A stretch of 64,000 nt of DNA from JADGOV01 sp963814355 (GTDB lineage Bacteria; Actinomycetota; Actinomycetes; JADGOV01). This document shows, in pieces, positions 27,420-38,090 of this stretch (its first letter is position 1; every line of letters starts with the position of its first letter). The stretch lies in contig CAWFCZ010000011.1 in NCBI GenBank assembly GCA_963814355.1, positions 1 through 64,000 of the forward strand. Direction: 5' to 3'. Made by a program: the position numbers and the translations under genes. The notes below the pieces were generated by a model. The model did not search any database and was not told the DNA's origin. It saw only the letters and a list, made by a program, of their open reading frames with translations.

Positions 27420-27850
27420 ATGTCCGCGGGCACCCACCCACCGCCTTAACCGTGAAAACGCGCACGCCATGCCAGCCCTGGGGCCTGGGTGGTGATCTAC
27501 AGCGGTAAACACGTCGAGTACCGCAGCTGGGCGACCCACTACCGCAGCCGGCTGAAGATCCACGCCAGCACCCCACCCGATCCCGCCGGTGTCAGCGCCG
27601 AGATGTGGCTGCTCACCGAACCGGAAGCGGCCGGCCAGCCAGCCCAGGCATGGCAGGCGGCGCGAGCACCGTCGTCGTATGGCTCGTCGACGTGTTGACC
27701 GACTTGGCGAGCCGGTGGGCGCTGCCTGGCCACCACCACTGGGTGTTCGAACAGCCCGAGCCGGTTACGCCACCGATCCCGCATCGCGGGGTACCCGGGC
27801 TGTGGACAGCACAGCCTGCGACGTTGGCACAGCTCGACCGGCGGTGGTGA
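27420..27850 (+). CDS. ASCH-domain protein, frameshifted
   Basis: Pieces WVVIYSGKHVEYRSWATHYR, SRLKIHASTPPDPAG and TVVVWLVDVLTDLASRWALP, GHHHWVFEQPEPVTPPIPHRG follow the usual ASCH order (K-x-E-x-R-x-W, then hydrophobic strand, then W-x-W region). An extra G at about 27482 and another shift near 27640 split it. ASCH domains bind RNA or nucleosides; the cellular role here is unknown. Confidence 0.55.
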
Positions 27851-27877
27851 ACCGCCCGCCGGCGAATCCTGCCCAGG

Positions 27878-29557
27878 CTACGGCTGGGTGACCGCCCCGC
27901 GGTCGGCGCCGGTGACTAGCCGAGCGTACTTCGCCAAGACGCCGCTGGTGTAGCGGGGCGGCGGGGTCTTGAGGTCCTGACGTCGGCGCCGTAGTTCGGT
28001 GTCGCCGACGAGCAGGTCGAGCCGACGGGTGCGGGCGTCGATGATGACGCGATCGCCGTCGTGCACAAGCGCGATCGGTCCGCCGTCGACGGCTTCGGGC
28101 GCGACGTGCGCGACACAGAACCCGCGCGTTCCACCGGAGAACCGCCCGTCGGTTACCAACGCGGCGTCACCGCCGCGGCCCGCGCCTTTCATCGCTCCTG
28201 TCACCGCGAGCATCTCCTTCATCCCCGGCCCGCCCTTCGGGCCTTCGTAGCGGATTACCACGACGTCGCCGGGGTGGATCCTGCCGGCGAGGATCGCCTC
28301 CATCGCGCCTTCCTCACCGTCGAAGACCCGGGCGACGCCGTCGAAGCGCGACGCGTCCATGCCGGCGATCTTCACTACCGCGCCGTCCGGGGCCAGCGAC
28401 CCGCGCAGCACGGTGAGACCGCCGTCGGAGTGGATCGGGTCAGTCAGCCGATGCACCACCTCGCCGTCGGGTGCCGGCGGGTCGATCGCGCCGAGGTTCT
28501 CCGCCACCGTTCGTCCGGTGACGGTCAGGCAGTCACCGTGCAACAGCCCGGCGTCGAGCAGCTCGCGCATCACCACCGGCACGCCGCCGATCCGGTCGAT
28601 GTCGCTCATGTGGAACCGGCCGTGCGGTTTGGTATCGGCCAGGTGCGGGGCGCGCCGGCCGACCCGGTCGAAGTCGGTGAGATCGAGCTCGACCCGGGCT
28701 TCGTTCGCGATCGCGAGCAAGTGCAGCACCGCGTTAGTCGATCCGCCCAAAGCCATCACCACCGCGATCGCGTTTTCGAACGCCTCCTTCGTCAGGATCT
28801 GCCGCGGGCGAATGCCCAACTCGAGAAGCCGGACGACGGCCCGCCCGCTTTGATACGCATAGTCGTCGCGGCGCGGGTCGACCGCGGGCACCGAGGCGCT
28901 GCCCGGCAGGCACATCCCGAGCGCTTCGGCGACCGAGGACATCGTGTTCGCGGTGAACATGCCGGCGCACGACCCTTGCGTCGGGCACGCGTTGCGTTCG
29001 ATCAGCCCCACCTGCTCGTCGCTTAGCGTGCCAGCAGCGTTCGCCCCGACCGCTTCGAAGACGCTGACGATGTCCAACGCCTGATCGTCCAGCCGGCCGG
29101 GCAGGATCGTCCCCCCGTAACAGAACACCGACGACAGATTTATCCGGGCAGCGGCCATCAACATTCCCGGCAGCGACTTGTCGCAGCCGGCCAACGTGAC
29201 CATCGCGTCGAACCGTTCGGCGTGCATCATCGCCTCGATCGAATCGGCGATGATCTCCCGGGACACCAGCGACGCGCGCATCCCTTCATGACCCATTGCG
29301 ATGCCGTCGCTGACCGCGATCGTGACGAACTCGAAAGGGAACCCGTTGGCTGCCCGGACGCCGTGCTTGGCCCGCTGGGCCAGCCGGCCCAGAGGCAGGT
29401 TGCAGGGCGTGACCTCGTTCCACGACGACGCGATGCCGACCTGCGGCTTCTCCCAGTCGTCGTCGGTCATCCCGACGGCTCGCAGCATCGCCCGCGCGGG
29501 GGCCCGCTGCATCCCGTCGGTGACCTCGCGGCTGCGCGGCTTCATCTCACTCGCCAT
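27878..29557 (-). CDS. ilvD: Dihydroxy-acid dehydratase
   Basis: Iron-sulfur enzyme of branched-chain amino acid synthesis, 559 residues, complete. Cluster ligands in LAGCDKSLPGMLMAAARI and CPTQGSCAGMFTANTMSSVA, conserved ends GGTNAVLHLLAIANEA-like (GGSTNAVLHLLAIANEA) and GRFSGGTRGFCVAHVAPEA. It stands alone on the minus strand; no other ilv gene is near. No riboswitch pattern is seen before it. Confidence 0.95.
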   Translation of the reverse strand: MASEMKPRSREVTDGMQRAPARAMLRAVGMTDDDWEKPQVGIASSWNEVTPCNLPLGRLAQRAKHGVRAANGFPFEFVTIAVSDGIAMGHEGMRASLVSREIIADSIEAMMHAERFDAMVTLAGCDKSLPGMLMAAARINLSSVFCYGGTILPGRLDDQALDIVSVFEAVGANAAGTLSDEQVGLIERNACPTQGSCAGMFTANTMSSVAEALGMCLPGSASVPAVDPRRDDYAYQSGRAVVRLLELGIRPRQILTKEAFENAIAVVMALGGSTNAVLHLLAIANEARVELDLTDFDRVGRRAPHLADTKPHGRFHMSDIDRIGGVPVVMRELLDAGLLHGDCLTVTGRTVAENLGAIDPPAPDGEVVHRLTDPIHSDGGLTVLRGSLAPDGAVVKIAGMDASRFDGVARVFDGEEGAMEAILAGRIHPGDVVVIRYEGPKGGPGMKEMLAVTGAMKGAGRGGDAALVTDGRFSGGTRGFCVAHVAPEAVDGGPIALVHDGDRVIIDARTRRLDLLVGDTELRRRRQDLKTPPPRYTSGVLAKYARLVTGADRGAVTQP

Positions 29558-29810
29558 CACCGCAGCCTACGGTGAAACCGGGGGCGCAAGCTCACCGGCC
29601 GCGCCGTCCAACCGGGCCGAGCCAGACCGGCCGGATGGTGCGCGAACCCAGCTGGCAGCAGGGAGAACCGGCGAAAGCGCTCAGACATGGGGTAGGTGTA
29701 CTGACCACAGACGTGGTGACACGACGAACCTGTCAAGGCCCGTGACATCAGGAGGACAACCGGGTGAGGTGTGGAGCTGCTGAAGGCGCTCACTCCACCT
29801 GGAGGTCCTC

Positions 29811-29960
29811 GTGCCCCACGCAAGCGCCAGGCTGGGGGAGAAGGGCCCGCCGGTGCTGTGCCAGCGGATCGCCGCCCGCCTGGCAATCGCCCACGTCGCC
29901 GCCGACATGCGCATCTCCAGCCCGACCGGCTACCGCTGGTGGAACCGCTACCTTCGGCGG
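29811..29960 (+). pseudogene. IS481-like transposase N-terminal fragment
   Basis: MPHASARLGEKG, then IAHVAADMRISSPTGYRWWN, matching the N-terminal HTH of IS481 transposases (HANARLT...VAHVAAEMGIS..T.YKW). No DDE domain follows. A small remnant between ilvD and riboswitch 2. Confidence 0.5.
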
Positions 29961-30246
29961 CAAACCACCCGTCAGCCGCGTCCCCCAACATCCCTGGCTT
30001 CAACAACCAGGTAATGCCGGATCAATCAACGGGGTGGCGGGCCGGCGTTCGAAGCGGTCCAGGGCTGGGTCCGCTCGTTGCGATCCGGCAATAGGCCGGA
30101 GGATCTCCGTCGAGGACTGGAGGGCAGCCGGGCCGGGTGAGCGGTCGGTGGAGGATCTCGGCCCGCGGGGAGGCCGGCGGTGTGAAGCGCGACACCGACC
30201 GCGGCGCCGACGGTGAGCCAGTCGGACTGCCGGTGTCGGCGGCGCC

Positions 30247-30450
30247 TTGCGGTGCTGCACGACCAGACGGTCATCCACCAACGCGACCTTCATCACGGGC
30301 GATGCCATCGCCCTGCCCATCCTGCTGCCGGCTCTGCTGCTGGTCTCCGGCCTGCGAGCCGCGCTGATCCCTACCCTAGGCGGTTTGGTCACCGTCGCCG
30401 GCGCGATAGTGCTGCTGGTGTTCCTCTGCCCGCTTGTCCCTTCGCGCTAG
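30247..30450 (+). CDS. Possible small membrane protein
   Basis: A 67-residue frame whose last 50 residues form two hydrophobic helices, ALPILLPALLLVSGLRAALI and LGGLVTVAGAIVLLVFLCPL. No family recognised and the first part looks like antisense noise, so this could be the remnant of a larger membrane protein. It ends 38 bases before riboswitch 2. Confidence 0.3.
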   Translation: MRCCTTRRSSTNATFITGDAIALPILLPALLLVSGLRAALIPTLGGLVTVAGAIVLLVFLCPLVPSR

Positions 30451-30487
30451 GGCACCCTGTCTGGAGGACTATCATCGCTGGCAAAGG

Positions 30488-30542
30488 GGCGGAGGGGCTC
30501 GCCCTCGGAATCGCGACGTGTCGTCGCCGACGGTCCCTACCC
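30488..30542 (+). promoter_or_regulatory. Fluoride riboswitch 2 (before MutS-like pair)
   Basis: Stem GGCG/CGCC with loop GAGGGGCT, second stem around GCGAC/GTCGC, then CCGACGGTCCCTACC. A TATCAT -10-like hexamer lies at about 30470. Downstream, CCTACCC can instead pair with GGGTAGG (30554-30560), which includes the ribosome site TAGGAGG of the MutS-like gene; this gives a simple switch between ligand-bound pseudoknot and closed ribosome site. Confidence 0.85.
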
Positions 30543-30568
30543 AATGAGTGTTCGGGTAGGAGGCCCTC

Positions 30569-32170
30569 ATGGTCGATACCTTCGACGGCGAAAAGGTGCT
30601 TGCCCGTCGTGCGGCGATCCACGCCGAGGCCACTGATGGGTCGCCGAGCATCCTGTTTCTTGACCCAGCCGATCGGCGTGCTGCCGACGCTGCAGAGGTG
30701 CCCGACGTGTTCGCAGACCTCAACCTCGATCAGGTCGTGGACGCGATCACGGTGGACCGGCCGGACTACGACCTCAAGCCGTTCTGGTACGTGCCGGTCA
30801 GCAGCGTGGCTGCCCTCACCTACCGCCACGAGATCTTTCGCGAGTTCGAAACCGGCGCGGTGGAGGAGTGCGTGCGCTCGTTCGCCGGGGGCATGCGGTT
30901 CGTGCGGGAGCATCTCCAGCACGTTGGCAAGCTCCGCTACAAGTATCAGCGGGAACTGTGGTTCCTCGATGCCGCAAAGGCGTACTGCGACGCGGTCCAG
31001 GGCCTCGCCGATGCCTTGACTCCGCTCGAATTGCACTCCTCCGGGTTCAGGGTCCTGCGCGACTACGTCTGCGGCTATGCCGGGTCCGAGCAGTTCAGCA
31101 CGCTGGTCGCGGACACGACCGCGCTGCGGGCAGGGCTGACCGAGGTGCGTTACACCATCAACATCCGAGGCGCCCGCGTCACGGTGAGCGACTACGCCGA
31201 CGAGCCGGACTACAGCGCCGACATAGAGGCGAACTTCGAGAGGTTCAAGCAAGGCACCGTGCGGGACTATCTATCCAGGTTCGGCGAATACGTCGGGATG
31301 GACCATGTCGAGGCCCAGATACTCGGTCTCGTCGCGAGGCTGCACCAGGACCTGTTCACGGACCTGGACCGGTTCTGTGCCGTGCGTGCCCACTTTCTGG
31401 ACGACACCATCGTTGACTTCGACCGAGAGGTGCAGTTTTACCTCGCCTATCTCGACTACATTGGCCGCCTCGAGATCACCGGGTTGCCGTTCTGCTACCC
31501 GATGGTCTCGGATCGGTCCAAGGACATCCTGGCGCGGGATGCGTTCGATTTGGCCTTAGCGAACAAGCTGGTCCGGGAAGGCCAGCAGGTGGTGTGCAAC
31601 GACTGCCGTCTCACCGAGCCGGAACGGTTGATCGTCGTTTCGGGACCGAATCAGGGCGGTAAGACGACATTCGCTCGCACGTTCGGAGAGCTGCACTACC
31701 TGGCCCGGCTGGGCTGTCCGGTACCCGGCCGCGAGGCGCGACTGTTCTTCTACGACGAACTGTTCACCCATTTCGAGAAGCAGGAGGACGTGCGCAACAT
31801 CGCCGGGAAGCTGCAAGACGACCTCAACCGGATCCACGATGTGCTCGAGGCGGCCAGTCCGGACAGCGTCATCATCCTGAATGAAATCTTCACCTCCACG
31901 ACGCTGAACGACGCAGTGTTCCTCGGCACCAAAGTGCTGCAGCGCATCGCCGCGCTCGACGCGCTGTGCGTGTGCGTGACCTTCGTCGACGAGCTCGCGT
32001 CGTTAACCGAATCGACGGTCAGCATGATGAGTACAGTGGAGCCGGACAATCCCGCGCGCCGCACCTTCAAGGTGGTCAGGCAGCCGGCCGACGGGCTGTC
32101 GTACGCGGCCTCGATCGCCGAGATGTACGGCCTCACCTACCGCAGCTTGAAGGGCCGGTTAGGGTCATGA
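30569..32170 (+). CDS. MutS-like ATPase, subunit 1
   Basis: 533 residues. The C-terminal 200 residues are a MutS-type ABC ATPase: Walker A VSGPNQGGKTTFARTFG, signature-region TSTTLNDAVFLGTKVL and Walker B VIILNEIF. The N-terminal part resembles the MutS core lever domains; the mismatch-recognition domain I is missing, so this is not canonical MutS. ATG at 30569 follows TAGGAGG. It overlaps the next gene by ATGA, and the two probably form a heterodimer. MutS-related genes have been reported downstream of fluoride riboswitches in other bacteria. Confidence 0.85.
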   Translation: MVDTFDGEKVLARRAAIHAEATDGSPSILFLDPADRRAADAAEVPDVFADLNLDQVVDAITVDRPDYDLKPFWYVPVSSVAALTYRHEIFREFETGAVEECVRSFAGGMRFVREHLQHVGKLRYKYQRELWFLDAAKAYCDAVQGLADALTPLELHSSGFRVLRDYVCGYAGSEQFSTLVADTTALRAGLTEVRYTINIRGARVTVSDYADEPDYSADIEANFERFKQGTVRDYLSRFGEYVGMDHVEAQILGLVARLHQDLFTDLDRFCAVRAHFLDDTIVDFDREVQFYLAYLDYIGRLEITGLPFCYPMVSDRSKDILARDAFDLALANKLVREGQQVVCNDCRLTEPERLIVVSGPNQGGKTTFARTFGELHYLARLGCPVPGREARLFFYDELFTHFEKQEDVRNIAGKLQDDLNRIHDVLEAASPDSVIILNEIFTSTTLNDAVFLGTKVLQRIAALDALCVCVTFVDELASLTESTVSMMSTVEPDNPARRTFKVVRQPADGLSYAASIAEMYGLTYRSLKGRLGS

Positions 32171-33684
32171 AGGCCCACCTGATGTACCCGGACCGGGACT
32201 TCGAACCGGGCTGTCCGCTGCCATCGCAAGCCGATGAGCTGATCGCAGACCTCGGCCTGGACACCGTGTTAGACACCATGGCCCGCGGTGACGAGTTCCT
32301 GCGGGGGGTGGCTAGGGCCGCAGTGCTGTGCAGCCTCGACGACCCAACCGTGATCGTGTACCGACAGGACATCCTCCGAGACGGCATCGAGCATCCGGAT
32401 GTCGTGCGGGCCATCTACGACCTGGCGGTCGAGGCGATCGAGCGGGAAAAGAAGATCTGGGGTGTACTCGCTCGACGACCCGAGGCGATGCTGCTTCACT
32501 CGATCGAGGTGCTCGAGCTCTTGGTCGAGATGCTCACCCGGCTGCGTGCCATCACGGAACAGCAGGTCGGAAGTTTCGCCTCGGACGGATTCACGACGTT
32601 TCTTACCATGATCGCGGCGGAATTGGACGCCGATTACTTCGGCGTCGTTCGCGAACATCTCAAGCGGCTGCGGTTTCGCGACGGTGTGCTGATCAGCGCC
32701 CGGCTCGGCAAGGGCGGGAAGGGCCGTGACTACACGCTGCGTAAGGGGCGCAAGGTCAAGCAGAATTGGCTCGAGCGGATCACCGGTGCCGACCGGTCGT
32801 CGTACAGCTTCGTCGTCCCGGATCGGGACGAGGCCGGATTCGCTGCGCTGGCGGGGTTACGCGGCCGGGGCCTCAACCTGGTCGCGAGTGCGCTGGCCCG
32901 CTCCACCGACCACATCCTCAGCTTCTTTCAGATGTTGCGTACTGAGCTTGGTTTCTACGTCGGCTGCCTCAATCTGCATGACACCCTCGCCGGCAAGGGG
33001 GAACCGGTGTGCCTTCCCGCGGTCCTCGCCCCGGAGGAGCCAATGTTGTCATTCGCCGGACTCTACGACCTGAGCCTCGCGCTCAATGTCGAGCTGCGGG
33101 TAGTGGGTAACGAGGTGAACGCCGACCGCAAGTCACTAGTAGTGATCACTGGCGCGAACGAGGGCGGTAAGTCAACGTTTCTCCGCAGCGTCGGGCTGGC
33201 GCAGCTGATGATGCACTCCGGCATGTACGTACCGGCCACTTCCTACAAATCGAACGTTTGTGCTGGGCTGTTCACGCATTTCAAGCGGGAGGAGGACGCC
33301 ACGATGCGCAGCGGCAAGCTCGACGAGGAGCTCGCCCGCATGAGCGACATCGCCGACCACATCGGGCCGAATTGCGTGCTGCTGTGCAACGAGTCCTTCG
33401 CGGCGACCAACGAGCGGGAGGGCTCGCAGATCGGCCGCGAGATCTTCCGCGCACTGCTCGAGGCCGGCGTCAAGGTGTTCGTCGTGACGCACCTGTTCGA
33501 TTTGGCTGACGGGTTCCACCGCGAGCACCTTGCGGAGGCGCTGTTCCTGCGCGCCGAGCGGCGGCCCGACGGCAGCCGAACGTTCCGACTCGTCGAGGGC
33601 GAGCCGCTTCCAACCAGCTACGGAGAGGATTTGTATGATCAGGTCTTCGGCACGGCAGAGGACGCCGCTGCGACCGCTGGCTAG
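32167..33684 (+). CDS. MutS-like ATPase, subunit 2
   Basis: 505 residues, paralogue of the preceding protein. Walker A VITGANEGGKSTFLRSVGLA, Walker B VLLCNESF and the loop SFAATNEREGSQIG followed by VFVVTHLFDLADGF. Middle region contains the lever and clamp helices but again no mismatch-binding domain. Start is the ATG in the ATGA overlap. Differences in the Walker A neighbourhood from subunit 1 (GANEGGKS against GPNQGGKT) suit an asymmetric dimer. Confidence 0.85.
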   Translation: MKAHLMYPDRDFEPGCPLPSQADELIADLGLDTVLDTMARGDEFLRGVARAAVLCSLDDPTVIVYRQDILRDGIEHPDVVRAIYDLAVEAIEREKKIWGVLARRPEAMLLHSIEVLELLVEMLTRLRAITEQQVGSFASDGFTTFLTMIAAELDADYFGVVREHLKRLRFRDGVLISARLGKGGKGRDYTLRKGRKVKQNWLERITGADRSSYSFVVPDRDEAGFAALAGLRGRGLNLVASALARSTDHILSFFQMLRTELGFYVGCLNLHDTLAGKGEPVCLPAVLAPEEPMLSFAGLYDLSLALNVELRVVGNEVNADRKSLVVITGANEGGKSTFLRSVGLAQLMMHSGMYVPATSYKSNVCAGLFTHFKREEDATMRSGKLDEELARMSDIADHIGPNCVLLCNESFAATNEREGSQIGREIFRALLEAGVKVFVVTHLFDLADGFHREHLAEALFLRAERRPDGSRTFRLVEGEPLPTSYGEDLYDQVFGTAEDAAATAG

Positions 33685-33792
33685 TGATCCGTCGGGATAA
33701 CGCTTCAGAATCAGACAAGCCACCGTGGGGTCGGCTTCGGGAGGACCACCCGCGGCGCGCATAACGAAGCATGTGAGCACGCGTGACGCGCA

Positions 33793-34738
33793 ATGATGGC
33801 TAACCGCCGCAGCGCATTCCGAGAAGTCGCCCGGGACACTTCGCGCGCATTGGGCCTGCTGATGCTGCTGGTGGTCGTTGCGCTGGGAGGCTCAGCTCAG
33901 CGGCCCGGCACTCGTCGGACTTTCCCGGTGTGGGTGTGCGGCAGGCCGGGTCCGCGGTCGGGGTGGCCCTCGAGATCTTGATGGTGTGTGGGGCAAATCT
34001 GCTGCTTTCCGGGCTGTGGTCGGTCGCGGGTGGCGCGTCGCGACACCGCCGCGACAAGCCGCGGCACGTCATGGAACGCTCCGACACGCTGTGGCAGCGG
34101 GCCGCAGCGCTCGTTCTGGTCGTCTTGGCGCTCGGACTCGCGGGCGCAGCAATATACGCCGCTCGGTTCATCCCCACGACGACCCCCGACAATGCGCAGC
34201 ACCCGACGGAGACGACGACCCGCGCGGTGCCGCGGGCGCCGGCATCCGCCGCTGCACCCAGTCATCGGCGGGGCACCAGGTCCGGTGCTGACTGCGTCGT
34301 CGCGATCACAGCGGCAGCCACGGTCGCGGTGACGGTCGGTTACGCCGGGTTTCTCGCGTTGCGCCGGGGACGGCTCCGCTGGCACGACAACGACCGCGAG
34401 TGAACAAGAAGGGCCCAGCGGGCAGATGAGCGGCCTACTCAGCGACGCGGCGGCCGCCCTGTCCACCGAAGACGACCCGCGCGCTGCCATCCTCGCCAGC
34501 TACCGCGCGATGGAGGACAGCCTGGCGCGCGCTGGCGCAGCCCGTCGTGACGCCGACACCCCCCTGGAGTTGCTGACCCGGGCCGCCCGGTCTGGTGTTC
34601 CGCTGCCGTCGGCGGCACCGGTTGGCGGAGTTGTTCCATGAGGCACGATTCAGCACGCATCCGATGACAGCTGCGCAGCGGTCCGCCGCGGCCGCAGCCT
34701 TGATGGACATCCGTGACGCGCTAAAGCGTGGCTCATGA
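33793..34738 (+). CDS. Membrane protein with DUF4129-like C-terminus, frameshifted
   Basis: Assembled from three frames: MANRRSAFREVARDTSRALG, LLMLLVVVALG (helix), GVALEILMVCGANLLLSGLW, then AALVLVVLALGLAGAAIYAA and VVAITAAATVAVTVGYAGFL helices, and the DUF4129 domain DDPRAAILASYRAMEDSLAR, ADTPLELL, AELFHEARFSTHPMTAAQRS. Shifts near 33920, 34400 and 34630. DUF4129 proteins accompany MoxR and DUF58 genes, as here. The stop overlaps the next ATG. Confidence 0.6.
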
Positions 34739-35216
34739 AGAAGGCCGGGGTGGTGAGTATGGCCGTCGGCACGGCGGCGTTGTGCTGGGGAGTGCTGGTC
34801 CTTGACGGACTGGACGCGGGGCGCTGGTGCGCCGCGGTCGGGGTAGCGCTCGCGACCGTGGTCGCCCGGGTCGGCCTGGTCCCGAAAGACACACCGGTGC
34901 CTCCGATGCGCTCGGCGGGGCGCACGGTCACGCGTCACGCGTATCCGCGGTACGAGAAGATCGCATCGACGGTTCAGTGGGGAGTTCAGGACCGACGGTA
35001 CTTCGACCGGGTCCTCGCCCCGCTGCTGCATGACATCGCACGCGACCTTGACCCGGCCGCGCCGCCGGAGTCGTTGCGCACGCGCCTCGGGGAGAAGTCG
35101 TGGTCGCTGCTCGATCCGAAACGCCCGCTGGCCACTGGCGCGCCTGGCGACCAGGCGGCACCGACCGTCGCGGAGCTCACCGTCCTGCTGGATCGGCTGG
35201 AGGACAGGAGTACCGG

Positions 35217-35226
<10 letters not shown>
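34735..35226 (+). CDS. Membrane protein of MoxR operon
   Basis: 163 residues with two N-terminal hydrophobic segments (VVSMAVGTAALCWGVLVLDG, CAAVGVALATVVARVGLV) and a soluble tail RRYFDRVLAPLLHDIARDLD. Same position and shape as the small membrane protein found between DUF4129 and MoxR genes in Actinobacteria. Overlaps both neighbours. Confidence 0.65.
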
Positions 35227-36190
<964 letters not shown>

Positions 36191-36194
<4 letters not shown>

Positions 36195-37452
36195 CCACTG
36201 CCCTGGACTGGAATCCGACGCCCTTCGCGCGATCGCTGCTGGTGATCACCGGGATGGCCGTGGCAGCCGCCTTGGCGACCGACCGGCCGGAACTGGTGGC
36301 GATGTCCGCGGCGCCAGTGGCCTGGTTCGCGGTAAGCGCGTTCGGTCCGGCACCTGCCGAGGCGTCGATCGAATTCGCCTACCCCAACCGCTGTTTCGAG
36401 GCCGAGCCGATCCCGATCACCGTCACCGTGACATGCGCGGGCACGGTGGACCTGCTGCGCGTGACGCTTACCCCCGGGGAGGGCATGATCCGGGTCGCGT
36501 TGCCGCTGCAGTGCACAGCCGCCGACACAGCCACGGTCGAGCTGCGCACCGAGCTGGTCGCTACCCGGTGGGGGCGACACCCGATTGGGCACGTCACGAT
36601 GGAGTGCTGGACGTCCCGGCGGCTACGGCGTTCCATCACCGTGCAGCGGTCCCTTGCCGAGCTCGCGGCATATCCGAGCCCTGCCGCAGTGCGCCGGCTG
36701 CCGGTGACCTCGATGCGTCATGATCACACCGGCGACCATCCTGCCGAGATGGCCGGTGGTGGGATCGAGTTCCACTCGGTACGACCATTCACGGCCGGGG
36801 ACGGGCCGCGGCGAGTCAACTGGCCGGTCTCCACCCGCCGCGGCGCGCTGTATGTGACGACAGCCCGGGCCGAGCGCGCGGTAGACATTGTGCTGGCCGT
36901 GGATGTACTGACCGATGCCGGCCTGGCTGGACATAGCAGTCGCGACCTGGCGCTGCGCGGCGCGACCGGCATGGCGCAGGCCGTGCTCCGGGCGCACGAC
37001 CGGGTCGGCCTGGTCGCCGTCGGCGGCCGGCTGCAGTGGCTCAAACCCGATCTTGCCGAGCGGCAGTTCTATCGCATCACCGAGGCGATCCTCGATGTCG
37101 TCGACTGGGAGAGTTATCTCGATCCGGACGTCGACGCGGTGCCGTATACCGCGTTGCCGGCCGGCGCGCGAGTCGTGTACTTCTCGCCGTTGCTTGACGA
37201 ACGGGGAGTCGCCGCCGCCCAAGCGCTGCGCAGCCGCGGTCATCCGGTGACGATCGTCGATGTATGCACCAGCCAGCTCAGCTCAGCCACGATCGTGGCG
37301 GAACTTGCCCGACGGGTATGGCTCCTGGAACGGACCGCGACCTGCAACCGGCTCGGCGCGGTAGGTATCAAGGTGAGCAGCTGGGATGGCGAGGCAGCCC
37401 TGGACCGCTCCTCGCCCCACTGTTGCGTCCAGACGTGGCGGTCTCAAGGTGA
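36191..37452 (+). CDS. DUF58 protein
   Basis: About 420 residues; partner of MoxR. Two N-terminal helices, a beta-rich domain, then the DUF58 signature GGGIEFHSVRPFTAGDGPRR, VNWPVSTRRGALYV and a vWA-like domain starting VDIVLAVDVLTDAG. A missing base near 37405 separates ...WDGEAALDR from LAPLLRPDVAVSR and the TGA at 37450. The corrected stop overlaps the next GTG. Confidence 0.8.
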
Positions 37453-37943
37453 TCGCGGGAGCGGTCGTGGGCGTCGCGGGCAGACCACCACTGAGCGCCG
37501 GCGCGGCCCTCAGTGGTGGTCTGCCCGCACTGGCGTGCGCCGCGGCCGGTGCCGTCCCACTGGCCGCGACAATGATCCGGCCGCGGTGGGCTGCGGGACC
37601 AACCCTGGTAGCTACGGCCCTCGTGGCCCAGGTCGCCGTCGCCGACGATCGCGCGTGGTGGCGGGTGTGGCTCGCGGCGCTGACGCTCGCGGTTTTCCTT
37701 GGCGCCAGCGAGATCGCCTACAGCCAAGCGTGGCGTGGCGGGTGGCGGCCCGCGATTGTGCCGCACCTTGCGCCCGCCGCTGTGGCCGTGGCCGGCGTAG
37801 GCCTCATCCTCGGCTGCGGGGCGCTGGCGTTGCACGGCACCACCGCCGTGTCGATGGTCCTCGGCTTGGCGGCCGCCACGGGCGTGGTACTCCTGGCCGT
37901 TCAACGCCACGACGTCGTCTCACCGCGCCGCGGCCCGCACTGA
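37449..37943 (+). CDS. Small integral membrane protein
   Basis: 164 residues, nearly all hydrophobic: AGAVVGVAG, LPALACAAAGAVPLAATMI, LAALTLAVFLGASEIA, LAPAAVAVAGVGLILGCGAL, MVLGLAAATGVVLLAVQ, i.e. about five helices. Last gene of the MoxR/DUF58 operon, GTGA overlap with the gene before. A long perfect inverted repeat (CCACCACTGAG / CTCAGTGGTGG, 37479-37514) lies within its first codons and could form a hairpin in the messenger. Confidence 0.6.
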   Translation: MIAGAVVGVAGRPPLSAGAALSGGLPALACAAAGAVPLAATMIRPRWAAGPTLVATALVAQVAVADDRAWWRVWLAALTLAVFLGASEIAYSQAWRGGWRPAIVPHLAPAAVAVAGVGLILGCGALALHGTTAVSMVLGLAAATGVVLLAVQRHDVVSPRRGPH

Positions 37944-38090
37944 GCCCACGATCTGCCCGAGACGGAGCGTGGCGAATCTCTCGACAGCGGCAGGGGGGCC
38001 ACGCACTCGCGTGTCCTCGACATAGGGACGACGCCTGACAACTGGAATCACGGCCGTGCCCGTCGACACGCCCGGCGTGAGACTCTTCCC

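Noticed and set aside
27878..29557. ilvD as member of the fluoride regulon
   Set aside because: No aptamer pattern in the 150 bases before its start, and it is on the opposite strand to the neighbouring riboswitch operons.
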